Assembly (NCBI GenBank): GCA_016286595.1
Contig: JAEETR010000005.1
Span: 1 to 10,773, forward strand
Direction of reading: 5' to 3'
Length of the DNA: 10,773 bases
Source of the DNA: Oscillospiraceae bacterium
GTDB taxonomy: Bacteria > Bacillota > Clostridia > Oscillospirales > Oscillospiraceae
In this document: in pieces, positions 1 to 8,574 of the stretch
Position numbering within the stretch: the first letter of the stretch is position 1
How the letters are laid out: every line of letters begins with the position of its first letter
Program-made: the position numbers and the translations under genes
Notes under the pieces: generated by a model
Told to the model about the DNA's origin: nothing
Seen by the model: only the letters and a program-made list of their open reading frames with translations
Databases searched by the model: none

Positions 1-1
1 C

Positions 2-3000
2 CTTCGGGTGCTGATCGACGGCGGTCTGCCGGAGCATGCCCACTACGACCCGTGGGACAGACGCATCTGGTTTGACACCGAGGCCGAAGACCCCGAGTGG
101 AGCCCCGGCACGCCCGAGGAGCTTCTCACCACCATGGAGCTGGCCAATATCCGCATCGCTCAGCTCAGCTATGAAGACAAGTTCAACGACTTTAATCTTG
201 ATAACGGCGTCCTCACGGACTTCACCGGTCTTTGCCTTTACAACTGCTTATGGGGACCGGGCATGACGGATGCCGGCCACATAAGCCGCGCTCTTGACAA
301 GGTGACGCTCAACGGCTTTGCCAAGCTCACCCTGATAGACTCCGACGTATTGTCCCAGCTTGAAAATTTCGACGAGGGCATCTATGAGGACCAGCCGGCC
401 GAGATAGAGCTGAACAATCTGGCCTCCGCCTGCCTCACCGGCGACATAACGGCCAGCATCGCCGTCAACGGGCACAGCACCCTGCGTCTGAACAGCCTCA
501 CGCTGCGGGGCACGATCCTGGCCGGCAACACCTGCAACGCGGACACCGCGGAGTATCTCTCCGACGACGAGCTCCGCAACATCAACGGTGTGCAGGGCGC
601 CCATATCGATCTGCGCCTCGGCGGCGACAACCAGATACTCACCCCCAACAAAAGCTCCGGCCATACGCCCGACATAATGGTGGCCAACAGGGCCAGGCTG
701 GCCATAAATGACGATGCCGCCGTGGCGGGCGTCGGCTCCCTGACTGTGGGAAGCGAGTATAACGACGGCGGCCACTACTACTGCGCGGCCATCGGCGCTC
801 CCCCGGCGGCAGAGGGCGAGACTCCCCTGCCCCACGGCACCATAATCGTGAACAGCGGCGTTATCACCGCCTGGACCAGCACCGGCGGCGCGGCCATCGG
901 CGGCTCCTCCGACAACGACCAGTTCACCGCCGACGCCGGCGCGATCGTGATCTACGGCGGCGTGGTCAACGCCACCGCCAAATACGGCGGCGCGGCCATC
1001 GGCGGCGGAAGAGGCGGCAACGGCGGCTACTTCTATCTCAACGGCGGCACCGTTAACGCCGTTTCCGAAAGCGGCCATGCGGCAGCGGTAGGCGGCGGCG
1101 GAGTAGACTGGGGCGAGCCCACCATGAGGGGCATCGGCTATATGTCCGAGCACGACTGGGAAAACGGCAACTACGCCACCTTTACCGACGGCGTTTTCGT
1201 CAAATATTATGACTACGACCCCTCCATGGGCGGCGGCAGCGGCCGTATAACCGTGTGGGGCGGAACGCTCAACGCCCGGTCGGACAACATGTCCTGCGAC
1301 GAGAACGGCAACCCCATAGAGTGGGTCGACGATGAAAGTTATTACGACAAAAACGGGAACCGCGTCGACATCAAGGAGTACGACCCCGACACGTGCGAAT
1401 GGTATTATAAACACTATTACGGACGCACCGACGTGGCCTTTGAAAAATCCTTCGGCGACGGCGTCAGAAGCGGCAGGCTCCACGGCTACGTGGTGGGCTC
1501 CGCCTGCGAAAACGCCAACTACTACTACGAGAACCGCACCGAGATAACCAAGGTCGGCGGACTCGTTCAGAGCGACGGCAACCCCCTGCTCATCCTCGAG
1601 CAGAATTACGCCAGCTTTGAGCACAGCTACTACAACGCCGACGTGAGCTGGGACTGCTTCTACAACACAAACAGCAAACTGGTCATCGACGCTCTCGGCC
1701 GCGAGGTCAGCCCGGGCGAGAATCTCTTCCAGCCCTCCATCGTATCCAGCAGCGCCCTCATATTCGAGGTCGGCTGCGCCGACGACGTGTGGGAGATACG
1801 CTCCAACATGCTGTCGAACTACACCTACCGTCTGCGCGGTCAGATTAACTTCCCGGACCATATGTACGGTGAGCATTATTTCGACGAGGACATCTGGGAT
1901 GATGTATACGAAGGCGGCGGCATAATCTCCATCGCGCTCCCCAAGGGCACCTACTTCAATCTGCTGCCGGGCTCCTCCGTTACCGTGCCGGAGCACGTGT
2001 CCATCCTGGCGGCCGACTCCAAGCAGTTCTCCCTGGGTGAGGACAGCACGGTGCAGGGCAAGGGCCGCTGGCCCGGCAAGCCCGCCGACCCCGCCAATCC
2101 CCCCTCCAACGAGCAGGTTAAGAACCTGGTGCAGCAGCTCTACGCCGCCCAGGCCCAGCCCGGCACCGAGGGCGTGCTCTACGCCACGCATCTGGGCATA
2201 TCCAAGAACACCTCCGGCAATGACACCTACTACGCCGTAGTGCCCGGCAACAGTGCCGACGAGGTGCGCGGCAGGGCCGACGGTATCGGCGTGGAGATCC
2301 TGACCATCATCAGCGCCGGCAACTGCATGTTCAAGAAGCCCGCCGGTTCCAACGAATGGCATCTGGCCTGCCCCGACGACAAAACCGTCGTCTCTCTCTC
2401 CGAGAACGGCGCTCTGAGCGCGGCTCCCAGCTGTTTCGCGAATGTGAATTACGCCTTCGACGTTCTCATAAGCGACAACGGGAACGGCACCGTTCAGGTG
2501 AGGATACTCAACGCCAAGCTCTCCACACCGACCTATACGATCTACGAGAGCGACTCCGCCGGCTACGATGAGCTCACGCTGAACTTCAACGTCAGCGATC
2601 CCGGCTCCCTGGCCTACTCCATCGGCATTAACGCCGACAAGAACAAAGCTCTGTTCTCCATACCCAGCTTCCTGGGCAGCGAGTTCAAGATGACCACCGT
2701 ATCCGCGCTGAAAAATTCCTGCTCCGTGCGCTACGGCGGCACCCTGAAGTTCGTCACCCCCATCTGCGAGTTCGCGGGCATCGACATAACCGAGCTGCAG
2801 ATCAAGTACGGCGACAAGGTCTCCCTCACCGGCATCAACGGCGGAGGCAGCGTGATGGTGCCGGAGATCGCCGGGTTCCCGGTATCCGGCAGCGCGTCCC
2901 TGTACCTCAACACCTTCGCCCCCCACAGAGAGCTCACCGTGAGCGTTGAGCTCAACACGCCCCTGTTCGAAGGCGCCTTCTCCGGCTCTTTGAAGGAGGC

Positions 3001-6000
3001 CCGGGGCACCTTCGTGGTGGATTCCCTGTACGCCGAGGTGGCCGTGGGCGAGGGCGGCATCCCCCTGGTGCCCCCCACCATCGTGGGCTACCTGATGGGC
3101 GGCGGTCTGGGCTTCTCCGGCCTTGCCGACACCGTGAACATGGACAGGGTGGGCGCGTCCCCCCTGCGCATGAAGATAGCGGCCAAGGGCAGCATCGTGG
3201 ACGTGATAAACGGCTGGGTACGTCTGGAGGTCGGCCCCAGCGGCTTTGCCCTTGACATGACCAACATAAAGATAAAGAACTACGAGTTCATCAAGAAGTT
3301 CGGCATGAGCGCCGACTGGGATTACGGCGAGCTGGAGTTCAAGGGACGCAATTACTGGGGCGTAAAATCCGATATGTCCCAGTACATCACCGTAGGCATC
3401 CCCGTCCCCGGCTCTGAGAAGAAGCTTCTGCTGTCCGCCACGGGCACCGCGTCCTGGGGATTCTTCTCCGGTCTGTACTTCAACATGAAGAACTACGACA
3501 ACGGTTTCCTGTCCCAGGTCCACGCCTCCGGCTCCCTGACGGCCAGCGTGGCCATACCCAAAAAGATAGTACTGGGGACCTTCCCCTTCACCAACATTGA
3601 GCTGGGCAACGTCCAGGCCGGTTTCTACGCCGCCGGCACCGTCAGCGCCAACATGACCGCCGACGACATGAAGGACGGCGCCAAGACCGCCCTTACCAAC
3701 CTGGCAAAGAAGACCAAGCTGGATATCGACGCCGCCGTGGGCGCCAAGGTCGTGGTCGGCGGCAACAAGTTCCCCGCCTGCCACGTGCGCGCCGTCTACG
3801 TCATTGGCGAGAGCCGCATACGCCTGAGCGGCGGTTTAGGCAAGGGCAAGAGTCTGGATCTGAGCAAGGAATTCAAGTCCTACCGCGGCCCGGGCGAGTA
3901 CGCCACGGTGCTGGCCCTGCCCTCCCCCGACGACGGCAGCGGCAGCGGAAGCGGCAAGGCCATGCAGAGCGTTCCCGTCATCGTCGAGGCCAACGCCGAG
4001 AAGGTGGCCCTGCTGAGCATGTCCTCCTCCAAGGGCTACGCCGTAATGTCCGGCCCCGACGGTGACTCCATGCAGGCCGTCGGCGCCGCCGGCACCGGCA
4101 AGTACGTGACCCTCTCCGCCGCCCCCGCCAGTCCCTACGGCGACAAGATAAACTCCACCCCCAAGAGCGTCAACAACAGCTTCGACGCCGAGGTGGAAGA
4201 CGCCGCCCTGGGCGACGTGCTCATCGAGATCGACCTCGTCAACGAAGATCAGATTCTGGACGTCAGCGACCTGACCATCACCAACGGTATCGGTCAGACC
4301 GTCACCCTGGTGGCCGCAGAGTACGACGAGGACGGCGTTCCCACCAACGCCGACGCCAACTTCTTCGCCGAGCCCGGCGTGGTCTTCTTCGCCCCCGACA
4401 AGGCCGGCACCTACACCGTGACCACCAGCGCCTCCATCTCCAACGTCTACGCCATCCGCATGACCCCCTTCGCCTCCATCGGCACCGCGGGTCTGTCCGG
4501 CGATCTGGCAGCCTACACGGTGGTGGACGCCGAAGCCTACCGCAGCTACAAGGTGCAGCTGGTCCTGGGCAGCACTCCCGGCGAGAGCGACTTCGTCCTG
4601 GCCGAGAGCGACGTGCTCACCGGCGCCGAGACCTACTCCGGCAGCTTCTCCTACTCCATCCCCGACGGGCTTGACAACGGCACCTACTATCCCAGCCTCC
4701 TGCTGACCGAGTACGTTATCGCGGAGGACGATCAGGGCAACCCGGTAGCCTCCTGGACCCTCTCCGACAGCAGAGACTTCACAGCCATAACCCACACCAC
4801 CTCCACCGTGCCCGCCGGTCCCGCCAGCGTGTCGCTGGCCTACTCCGGCAACAGCACCATGACCGCCTCCTGGACCGCCGTGGACAACGCCAAAGCCTAT
4901 CAGGTGAATCTGTTCAGGCAGGTCACCGCCGACGAGGACGGCAGCCCCGTAACGCCCTATATGGAGGATACGGGCCTGTTCTTCACCATCAACAGGCAGG
5001 AGGGCGAGGCCGCTCCCCAGACCGCCATCCTTATGGACCTCGGCTCTCTTGACACCGGCGTCAATTACAGCGTCAGGGTCAAAGCCGTCGTCGACTCCGC
5101 CGTTGATGACGGCGACGACGGCACCGTGGACGTGGAGATCTACACCACTCCCACCCCGTCCGCTCCTGTCCTGCTCTCCGGCGCCGAGGGCCGCCCCGTC
5201 GTCAATTTCTCCGAGAACGTGGGCCTTAACGAGGACGGGACCCGCTCCTATATCGCCGGCGCCCAGGGCGGCAGCTTCTCCTTCACCGTGACGGGCGGGG
5301 ATAATCTCTCCGTAGCCGTGACCGACGAGGCCACCGGCCAGAACGCGGCAGTGTCCTCCTCCGGCGGCACCTACACCGTTTCCGTCCCGGCCCAGGGCGG
5401 CAACACCACCCTGGATATCCTGGTCACCGACCCCGTCACTCTCGACTACGCCCTTGAATACGTAGTCGTCAGCCACGACGATACGGCCCCCTCCCTCATG
5501 CTTAACGATCTTGGCGTTTACGCCCTGCGTCAGACGGAAAACGGCTTCCAGGCCAACATCACGGGTCTGGCCGAGGCCGGAGCGTCGGTGTTCATCTATC
5601 AGCAGAAATACGGCTCTTACGAGGAGAGCGTGACCGGCGCCGCCGCCCTTGAGGACGGCACCTTCACGATCCCGGTGGCCTTCGGCGCCGAACGGCCCGA
5701 GGACGACGAATACTGCGTCGTGGCCGTGGACAAGGCCGGAAACATGTCCGAAGGTCAGAGCATCCGTTTCCAGAACACGGACGTCGTTATAAACTTTAAT
5801 CCCAACAGTGACGATGCGGTGTGCTTCACCGGCGCTGTGGAGATCGTGTCCGGCTCCCCCGTCGGCGCTCTGCCCGCCCCCTTCCTGACCTCCGGCGGAC
5901 AGCTGTTCGACGGCTGGTACACCGATCCTGAAAACGGCACTCTCGTCACCGAGCAGACCACCTTCACCTCCTCGACCACCGTGTACGCCCACTGGGCCCC

Positions 6001-7843
6001 CAGCGTAATGCTCAAATTCAACGAGTCCGGCACAGTGGTCGCCGAGATCCCCGTGAAGGCGGACGTCCCCACAGGCGAGCTGCCCGAGCCGAGGATAACC
6101 CATGACGGCATGGTGTTCCTGGGCTGGTATACCTCCTCCACCGGCGGTACCCTCTGGACCGAAGACTCCGTACCCACCGCAGACAGAATTCTCTTCGCCC
6201 GCTGGGCCGACAGCGTCACCGTAACCTTCAACGCCGGACAGGGCAGCTGCTACGTCAGCGAGCTGACCATCCCGGCTGGCAGCGCCGTAGACGAGTATCC
6301 CGTGCCCACCGCCATCGGCTACACCTTCGACGGCTGGTATGACGGCGACACCAGGGTCGGCGCCTCCACTCTTTACAGTGACGACGTCGTCCTCACCGCC
6401 GGGTGGGTCAGAAACACCGCCGCTCTGACGGTATCCCAGTCCGACTGCGCCGACAACGAGACGCTGCCCGACCCCGTGTTCACCCTGCCCGAGCTTCCCG
6501 AGAACGAAAGCTGGATCGGCACTCCCGCCATCAGCTACTCCGGCACCGGCGCCACCAGTTACTCCGGCACCGCCAAGCCCACCCAGGCCGGTACCTACAA
6601 GGTCACCGTACAGTGCAGCACCTTCAACACCGCCTACGTGGGCAGCGCCGCGTTCACCATCACCGGCACCGGCATCACCCGCTACAACGTTATAGTCGAC
6701 GATACCATCGAAAACGGCGCCGTCTCCGTCAGCAGAGACTCCTTCATTCCCGGCGAGACCGTCACCGTTACCGTGACGCCCGACGCGGACTACGAGATTG
6801 CCGAGGTCACCGCCAACGGCAACGTTCTTGAGGCCGAAAACGGCACATACTCCTTCTCGATGCCCGCCGTCGACGTGCTGGTATCCGCGTCGTTCGCTCC
6901 CATGCCTCCCGAGCCGCCTCAGGCCCAGGTGTTCTGCCACACGCTGACGCTGGAGGGACAGATCGGCGTCAACACCTACCTGCTGCCGGGCGACGACATC
7001 CTGGCCGATCCCTCCGACTATCAGGTGGAGTACTGGGACGGCGACGAGCTTGCCGCCTCCGCCCTCGTGTCCGATACCACGCCCGTGGAGAAGACCGTCA
7101 GCGGCTACACTGCAAGCGTATACGGCTTCACCGTGACCTCCGTGGCCAAGGAGATGGATACCGTATATACCATGAAGATCAAAAAGCTCTCCGCCGGCCG
7201 GTACGTGAACTTCGCCAACGACAACGGCACGCTCATCCCCGGCGGCGAGGGTCTTGACTACGCCATCAGCGACTATCTTGAGGCCGCGCAGGAGGTCGGC
7301 GGCGAGGAGCTGCAGGCTCTGGCGGAGGCCATGGCCAACTACGGCACCTTCGCGAAACACTACTTTGCCGTAAAGAACGGCACCGACCCCTACGACGATC
7401 TGCCCTATATCGACGGATTCGAGCCGGTGTCGAAGGAGACTCTCGCGCAGTACGACTACGACCGGCCCGACGCCATCGACCACTTCGTGTATCAGAGCGT
7501 CACGCTGCTGCTGGAGGAGGAGACCACCATCCGCGTATACTTCACCTCCGACGCCCCCGAGGCGCTGACCTTCACCCTCACCAGAGACGGAGCCGACACT
7601 CCGCTGGAGATACAGTCCGGCAAGGGAATGTACTTCGTGGAGATCACGGATATTGCCGCACAGTACCTTGACGAGGACTGCACGCTGACGGTAAGCAACG
7701 GCACTGAAACCGCATCCGGCGCCTTCTGCGCCCTGGGCTACGCCTATATGGCGGTGAAGAGCGGCAACAGCGACGACCTGACGTATCTGGTGTCCGCCCT
7801 GTACTACTACAATCAGGCCGCCAAGGTCTACTTCAACCAGTGA
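2..7843 (+). CDS. Giant multidomain secreted/surface protein, 5' partial
   Basis: The frame is open to the left edge with no stop and no ribosome binding site near the first GTG (position 8), so the true start and any signal peptide lie upstream. Visible layout by nucleotide position: beta-rich start; Gly-rich beta-helix-like ladder with repeated AAIGG motifs (about 780-1290); acidic Tyr/Asp-rich insertion (1295-1470); more beta-rich sequence; an unassigned block (about 2693-3880); a Ser-Gly linker (about 3935-3960); beta-sandwich sequence; an FN3-like domain (about 4802-5155); an Ig-like domain ending in AVDKAGN (about 5480-5775); three InlB-type B repeats with GWY...W signatures (5783-6415); an MBG-like domain (6418-6672); a bacterial-repeat domain (6680-6905); and a C-terminal module (about 6930-7843) ending in a Tyr-rich helix. 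This composition fits a clostridial adhesin or extracellular scaffold. No catalytic motif, LPXTG signal or SLH repeat is visible. Function is unknown; domain names come from pattern recognition, not a search. Confidence 0.9.
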   Translation, partial: LRVLIDGGLPEHAHYDPWDRRIWFDTEAEDPEWSPGTPEELLTTMELANIRIAQLSYEDKFNDFNLDNGVLTDFTGLCLYNCLWGPGMTDAGHISRALDKVTLNGFAKLTLIDSDVLSQLENFDEGIYEDQPAEIELNNLASACLTGDITASIAVNGHSTLRLNSLTLRGTILAGNTCNADTAEYLSDDELRNINGVQGAHIDLRLGGDNQILTPNKSSGHTPDIMVANRARLAINDDAAVAGVGSLTVGSEYNDGGHYYCAAIGAPPAAEGETPLPHGTIIVNSGVITAWTSTGGAAIGGSSDNDQFTADAGAIVIYGGVVNATAKYGGAAIGGGRGGNGGYFYLNGGTVNAVSESGHAAAVGGGGVDWGEPTMRGIGYMSEHDWENGNYATFTDGVFVKYYDYDPSMGGGSGRITVWGGTLNARSDNMSCDENGNPIEWVDDESYYDKNGNRVDIKEYDPDTCEWYYKHYYGRTDVAFEKSFGDGVRSGRLHGYVVGSACENANYYYENRTEITKVGGLVQSDGNPLLILEQNYASFEHSYYNADVSWDCFYNTNSKLVIDALGREVSPGENLFQPSIVSSSALIFEVGCADDVWEIRSNMLSNYTYRLRGQINFPDHMYGEHYFDEDIWDDVYEGGGIISIALPKGTYFNLLPGSSVTVPEHVSILAADSKQFSLGEDSTVQGKGRWPGKPADPANPPSNEQVKNLVQQLYAAQAQPGTEGVLYATHLGISKNTSGNDTYYAVVPGNSADEVRGRADGIGVEILTIISAGNCMFKKPAGSNEWHLACPDDKTVVSLSENGALSAAPSCFANVNYAFDVLISDNGNGTVQVRILNAKLSTPTYTIYESDSAGYDELTLNFNVSDPGSLAYSIGINADKNKALFSIPSFLGSEFKMTTVSALKNSCSVRYGGTLKFVTPICEFAGIDITELQIKYGDKVSLTGINGGGSVMVPEIAGFPVSGSASLYLNTFAPHRELTVSVELNTPLFEGAFSGSLKEARGTFVVDSLYAEVAVGEGGIPLVPPTIVGYLMGGGLGFSGLADTVNMDRVGASPLRMKIAAKGSIVDVINGWVRLEVGPSGFALDMTNIKIKNYEFIKKFGMSADWDYGELEFKGRNYWGVKSDMSQYITVGIPVPGSEKKLLLSATGTASWGFFSGLYFNMKNYDNGFLSQVHASGSLTASVAIPKKIVLGTFPFTNIELGNVQAGFYAAGTVSANMTADDMKDGAKTALTNLAKKTKLDIDAAVGAKVVVGGNKFPACHVRAVYVIGESRIRLSGGLGKGKSLDLSKEFKSYRGPGEYATVLALPSPDDGSGSGSGKAMQSVPVIVEANAEKVALLSMSSSKGYAVMSGPDGDSMQAVGAAGTGKYVTLSAAPASPYGDKINSTPKSVNNSFDAEVEDAALGDVLIEIDLVNEDQILDVSDLTITNGIGQTVTLVAAEYDEDGVPTNADANFFAEPGVVFFAPDKAGTYTVTTSASISNVYAIRMTPFASIGTAGLSGDLAAYTVVDAEAYRSYKVQLVLGSTPGESDFVLAESDVLTGAETYSGSFSYSIPDGLDNGTYYPSLLLTEYVIAEDDQGNPVASWTLSDSRDFTAITHTTSTVPAGPASVSLAYSGNSTMTASWTAVDNAKAYQVNLFRQVTADEDGSPVTPYMEDTGLFFTINRQEGEAAPQTAILMDLGSLDTGVNYSVRVKAVVDSAVDDGDDGTVDVEIYTTPTPSAPVLLSGAEGRPVVNFSENVGLNEDGTRSYIAGAQGGSFSFTVTGGDNLSVAVTDEATGQNAAVSSSGGTYTVSVPAQGGNTTLDILVTDPVTLDYALEYVVVSHDDTAPSLMLNDLGVYALRQTENGFQANITGLAEAGASVFIYQQKYGSYEESVTGAAALEDGTFTIPVAFGAERPEDDEYCVVAVDKAGNMSEGQSIRFQNTDVVINFNPNSDDAVCFTGAVEIVSGSPVGALPAPFLTSGGQLFDGWYTDPENGTLVTEQTTFTSSTTVYAHWAPSVMLKFNESGTVVAEIPVKADVPTGELPEPRITHDGMVFLGWYTSSTGGTLWTEDSVPTADRILFARWADSVTVTFNAGQGSCYVSELTIPAGSAVDEYPVPTAIGYTFDGWYDGDTRVGASTLYSDDVVLTAGWVRNTAALTVSQSDCADNETLPDPVFTLPELPENESWIGTPAISYSGTGATSYSGTAKPTQAGTYKVTVQCSTFNTAYVGSAAFTITGTGITRYNVIVDDTIENGAVSVSRDSFIPGETVTVTVTPDADYEIAEVTANGNVLEAENGTYSFSMPAVDVLVSASFAPMPPEPPQAQVFCHTLTLEGQIGVNTYLLPGDDILADPSDYQVEYWDGDELAASALVSDTTPVEKTVSGYTASVYGFTVTSVAKEMDTVYTMKIKKLSAGRYVNFANDNGTLIPGGEGLDYAISDYLEAAQEVGGEELQALAEAMANYGTFAKHYFAVKNGTDPYDDLPYIDGFEPVSKETLAQYDYDRPDAIDHFVYQSVTLLLEEETTIRVYFTSDAPEALTFTLTRDGADTPLEIQSGKGMYFVEITDIAAQYLDEDCTLTVSNGTETASGAFCALGYAYMAVKSGNSDDLTYLVSALYYYNQAAKVYFNQ
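836..1291 (+). repeat. Gly-rich beta-helix-like ladder in the giant protein
   Basis: Four related units begin near 836, 938, 1025 and 1241. Each has a short beta-strand pattern (GTIIVNSGVITA, GAIVIYGGVVNA, GYFYLNGGTVNA, GRITVWGGTLNA). The first three are followed by a turn reading AAIGGS, AAIGGG or AAAVGGG. A related CAAIGAPP precedes them. The spacing is about 34 and 29 residues for the first three; the fourth is separated by a longer insertion. The pattern resembles rungs of a right-handed beta-helix, as found in many surface adhesins. The repeats are at protein level and the DNA units are diverged. Confidence 0.75.
5783..6415 (+). repeat. Three tandem InlB-type B repeats (Flg_new/List_Bact_rpt-like)
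   Basis: Three consecutive units of about 74, 70 and 67 residues occupy 5783-6004, 6005-6214 and 6215-6415. Each opens with an alternating hydrophobic strand (VVINFNPN, VMLKFNES, VTVTFNAG), carries a central F-[DL]-G-W-Y core (LFDGWYTD, FLGWYTSS, FDGWYDGD) and closes with a Trp signature (YAHW, FARW, TAGW). This is the hallmark of the small beta-grasp repeat of internalin B and many clostridial surface proteins, where it acts as a stalk or weak adhesion module. Identity between units is low apart from the signatures, so the duplication is old. Confidence 0.85.
7319..7834 (+). repeat. Duplicated C-terminal helix motif of the giant protein
   Basis: Two 16-residue segments, at 7319-7366 and 7787-7834, align without gaps: LAEAMANYGTFAKHYF and LVSALYYYNQAAKVYF. 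They share L, A, Y, A, K, Y and F at equivalent positions, a heptad-like pattern suggesting an amphipathic helix. Each is preceded by an [LG]xYA segment. The intervening sequence is beta-rich, and the second copy sits two residues before the stop. From memory, NYGxxAxxYF-type helices recur at the C-terminus of large surface proteins and extracellular enzymes of gut clostridia, so this is probably a known but functionally undefined terminal module. Confidence 0.65.
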
Positions 7844-7848
7844 GGAGG
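7842..7848 (+). promoter_or_regulatory. Ribosome binding site fixing the start of the SLH protein
   Basis: GAGGAGG, overlapping the stop codon of the giant gene, ends six bases before ATG 7855. This ideal Shine-Dalgarno spacing favours that ATG over the in-frame GTG at 7840, which overlaps the stop and lies upstream of this site. Its overlap with the upstream stop suggests translational coupling within one transcript. Confidence 0.85.
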
Positions 7849-7854
7849 CCGGCC

Positions 7855-8565
7855 ATGAAGAAACTGACAGTTCTCATCCTGTCTCTGGCGCTGTGCGCCG
7901 CCATGGCGCTGCCGGCGCTGGCCGACGGCAACGAGACGGAGCCCATCGGCGACTTCAAGCCCATCGGTCTGGGCGGCGACCCCGCGCCGTCGCCCGGGCC
8001 CGACCCCGCTCCAGACCCGGAACCCGTCACCGATCCCGATCCGGCTGCAGACCCCGCCGACGACTTCACTGACGTCCCCGCGGGCGCCTACTACCATGGC
8101 GCGGTGTGCTGGGCGGTGGAAAAGGGCGTCACCAACGGCGTCAGCGCCACCGAGTTCGCCCCCGCCTCCACCGTGACGCGGGCTCAGGCCGTCACCTTCC
8201 TGTGGCGGGCGGCGGGCAAGCCCGCGCCCACGAGCAGCGTCAACCCCTTCGAGGACGTGAAAAAGGGCGAGAACACCGACTGGTATTACGACGCGGTGCT
8301 GTGGGCCGTCGAAAAGGGCATCACCAACGGCACCTCCGCTACCACCTTCTCCCCCGACGATCCCGTGACCCGGGGACAGATGGCCACCTTCCTGTGGCGC
8401 ACTCTGGGAAAGCCCGGCGACACCGGCTCCCTTGTGTGGTACGCCGACGCGGTGGCCTGGGCTGACAGCCGCGGCGTCACCGACGGCACCGCCGAGGCCT
8501 TCACCGTGGACGGGGCCTGTCCCCGCTCCGACGTGGTGTTCTACCTCTACAACGCACTGGCGTAA
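7855..8565 (+). CDS. Secreted SLH-domain cell-wall-binding protein
   Basis: This 236-residue protein starts with a classical signal peptide: MKK, a hydrophobic core, then ALPALA with predicted cleavage after Ala23. Cys14 lies in LALC, which does not fit a lipobox, so it should be released by signal peptidase I. Residues 24-69 are a Pro/Asp-rich linker with PDPxPDP runs. Three SLH repeats follow at about 70-120, 131-186 and 192-236. They show the repeated WAVEKGVTNG, WAVEKGITNG and WADSRGVTDG cores and the Arg-containing motifs TRAQ, TRGQ and PRSD, positioned like the TRAE motif that binds pyruvylated secondary cell wall polymer. The third repeat is the most diverged. Besides the SLH domains there is only the linker, so it is an anchor without an effector domain. 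It follows the giant gene by 11 bases and is probably co-transcribed. An anchoring or adaptor role for the giant protein is inferred, not shown. Confidence 0.93.
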   Translation: MKKLTVLILSLALCAAMALPALADGNETEPIGDFKPIGLGGDPAPSPGPDPAPDPEPVTDPDPAADPADDFTDVPAGAYYHGAVCWAVEKGVTNGVSATEFAPASTVTRAQAVTFLWRAAGKPAPTSSVNPFEDVKKGENTDWYYDAVLWAVEKGITNGTSATTFSPDDPVTRGQMATFLWRTLGKPGDTGSLVWYADAVAWADSRGVTDGTAEAFTVDGACPRSDVVFYLYNALA

Positions 8566-8574
8566 AACACGCAT

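Noticed and set aside
8..10. GTG as the start codon of the giant protein
   Set aside because: The frame is open to the window edge, only seven bases precede this codon, and the encoded sequence has no signal peptide. It is an internal Val codon of a truncated gene.
248..3784. Open reading frame of 1,178 codons on the - strand
   Set aside because: It is codon-aligned with the giant + strand gene and arises from its lack of TTA/CTA/TCA codons. The translation is low-complexity (rich in Gly, Ala, Val, His) with no recognisable domain or ribosome binding site.
3836..7483. Open reading frame of 1,215 codons on the - strand
   Set aside because: Same cause as the other long antisense frame. The Gly/Val/Asp/His-rich translation has no domain signature, whereas the + strand encodes clear InlB-type and FN3-like domains here.
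7840..7842. GTG start for the SLH protein
   Set aside because: It precedes the GAGGAGG ribosome binding site and would add five residues before MKK. ATG 7855 has ideal spacing and a typical signal peptide start.
7841..7857. Frameshift splitting one giant-SLH fusion gene
   Set aside because: The downstream gene has its own ribosome binding site and a complete signal peptide, so it is a separate secreted protein rather than the tail of a broken gene.
7855..7923. Lipoprotein signal for the SLH protein
   Set aside because: The only Cys in the signal peptide follows LAL. Leu just before the Cys does not fit the lipobox, and a good signal peptidase I site (ALPALA) lies downstream.
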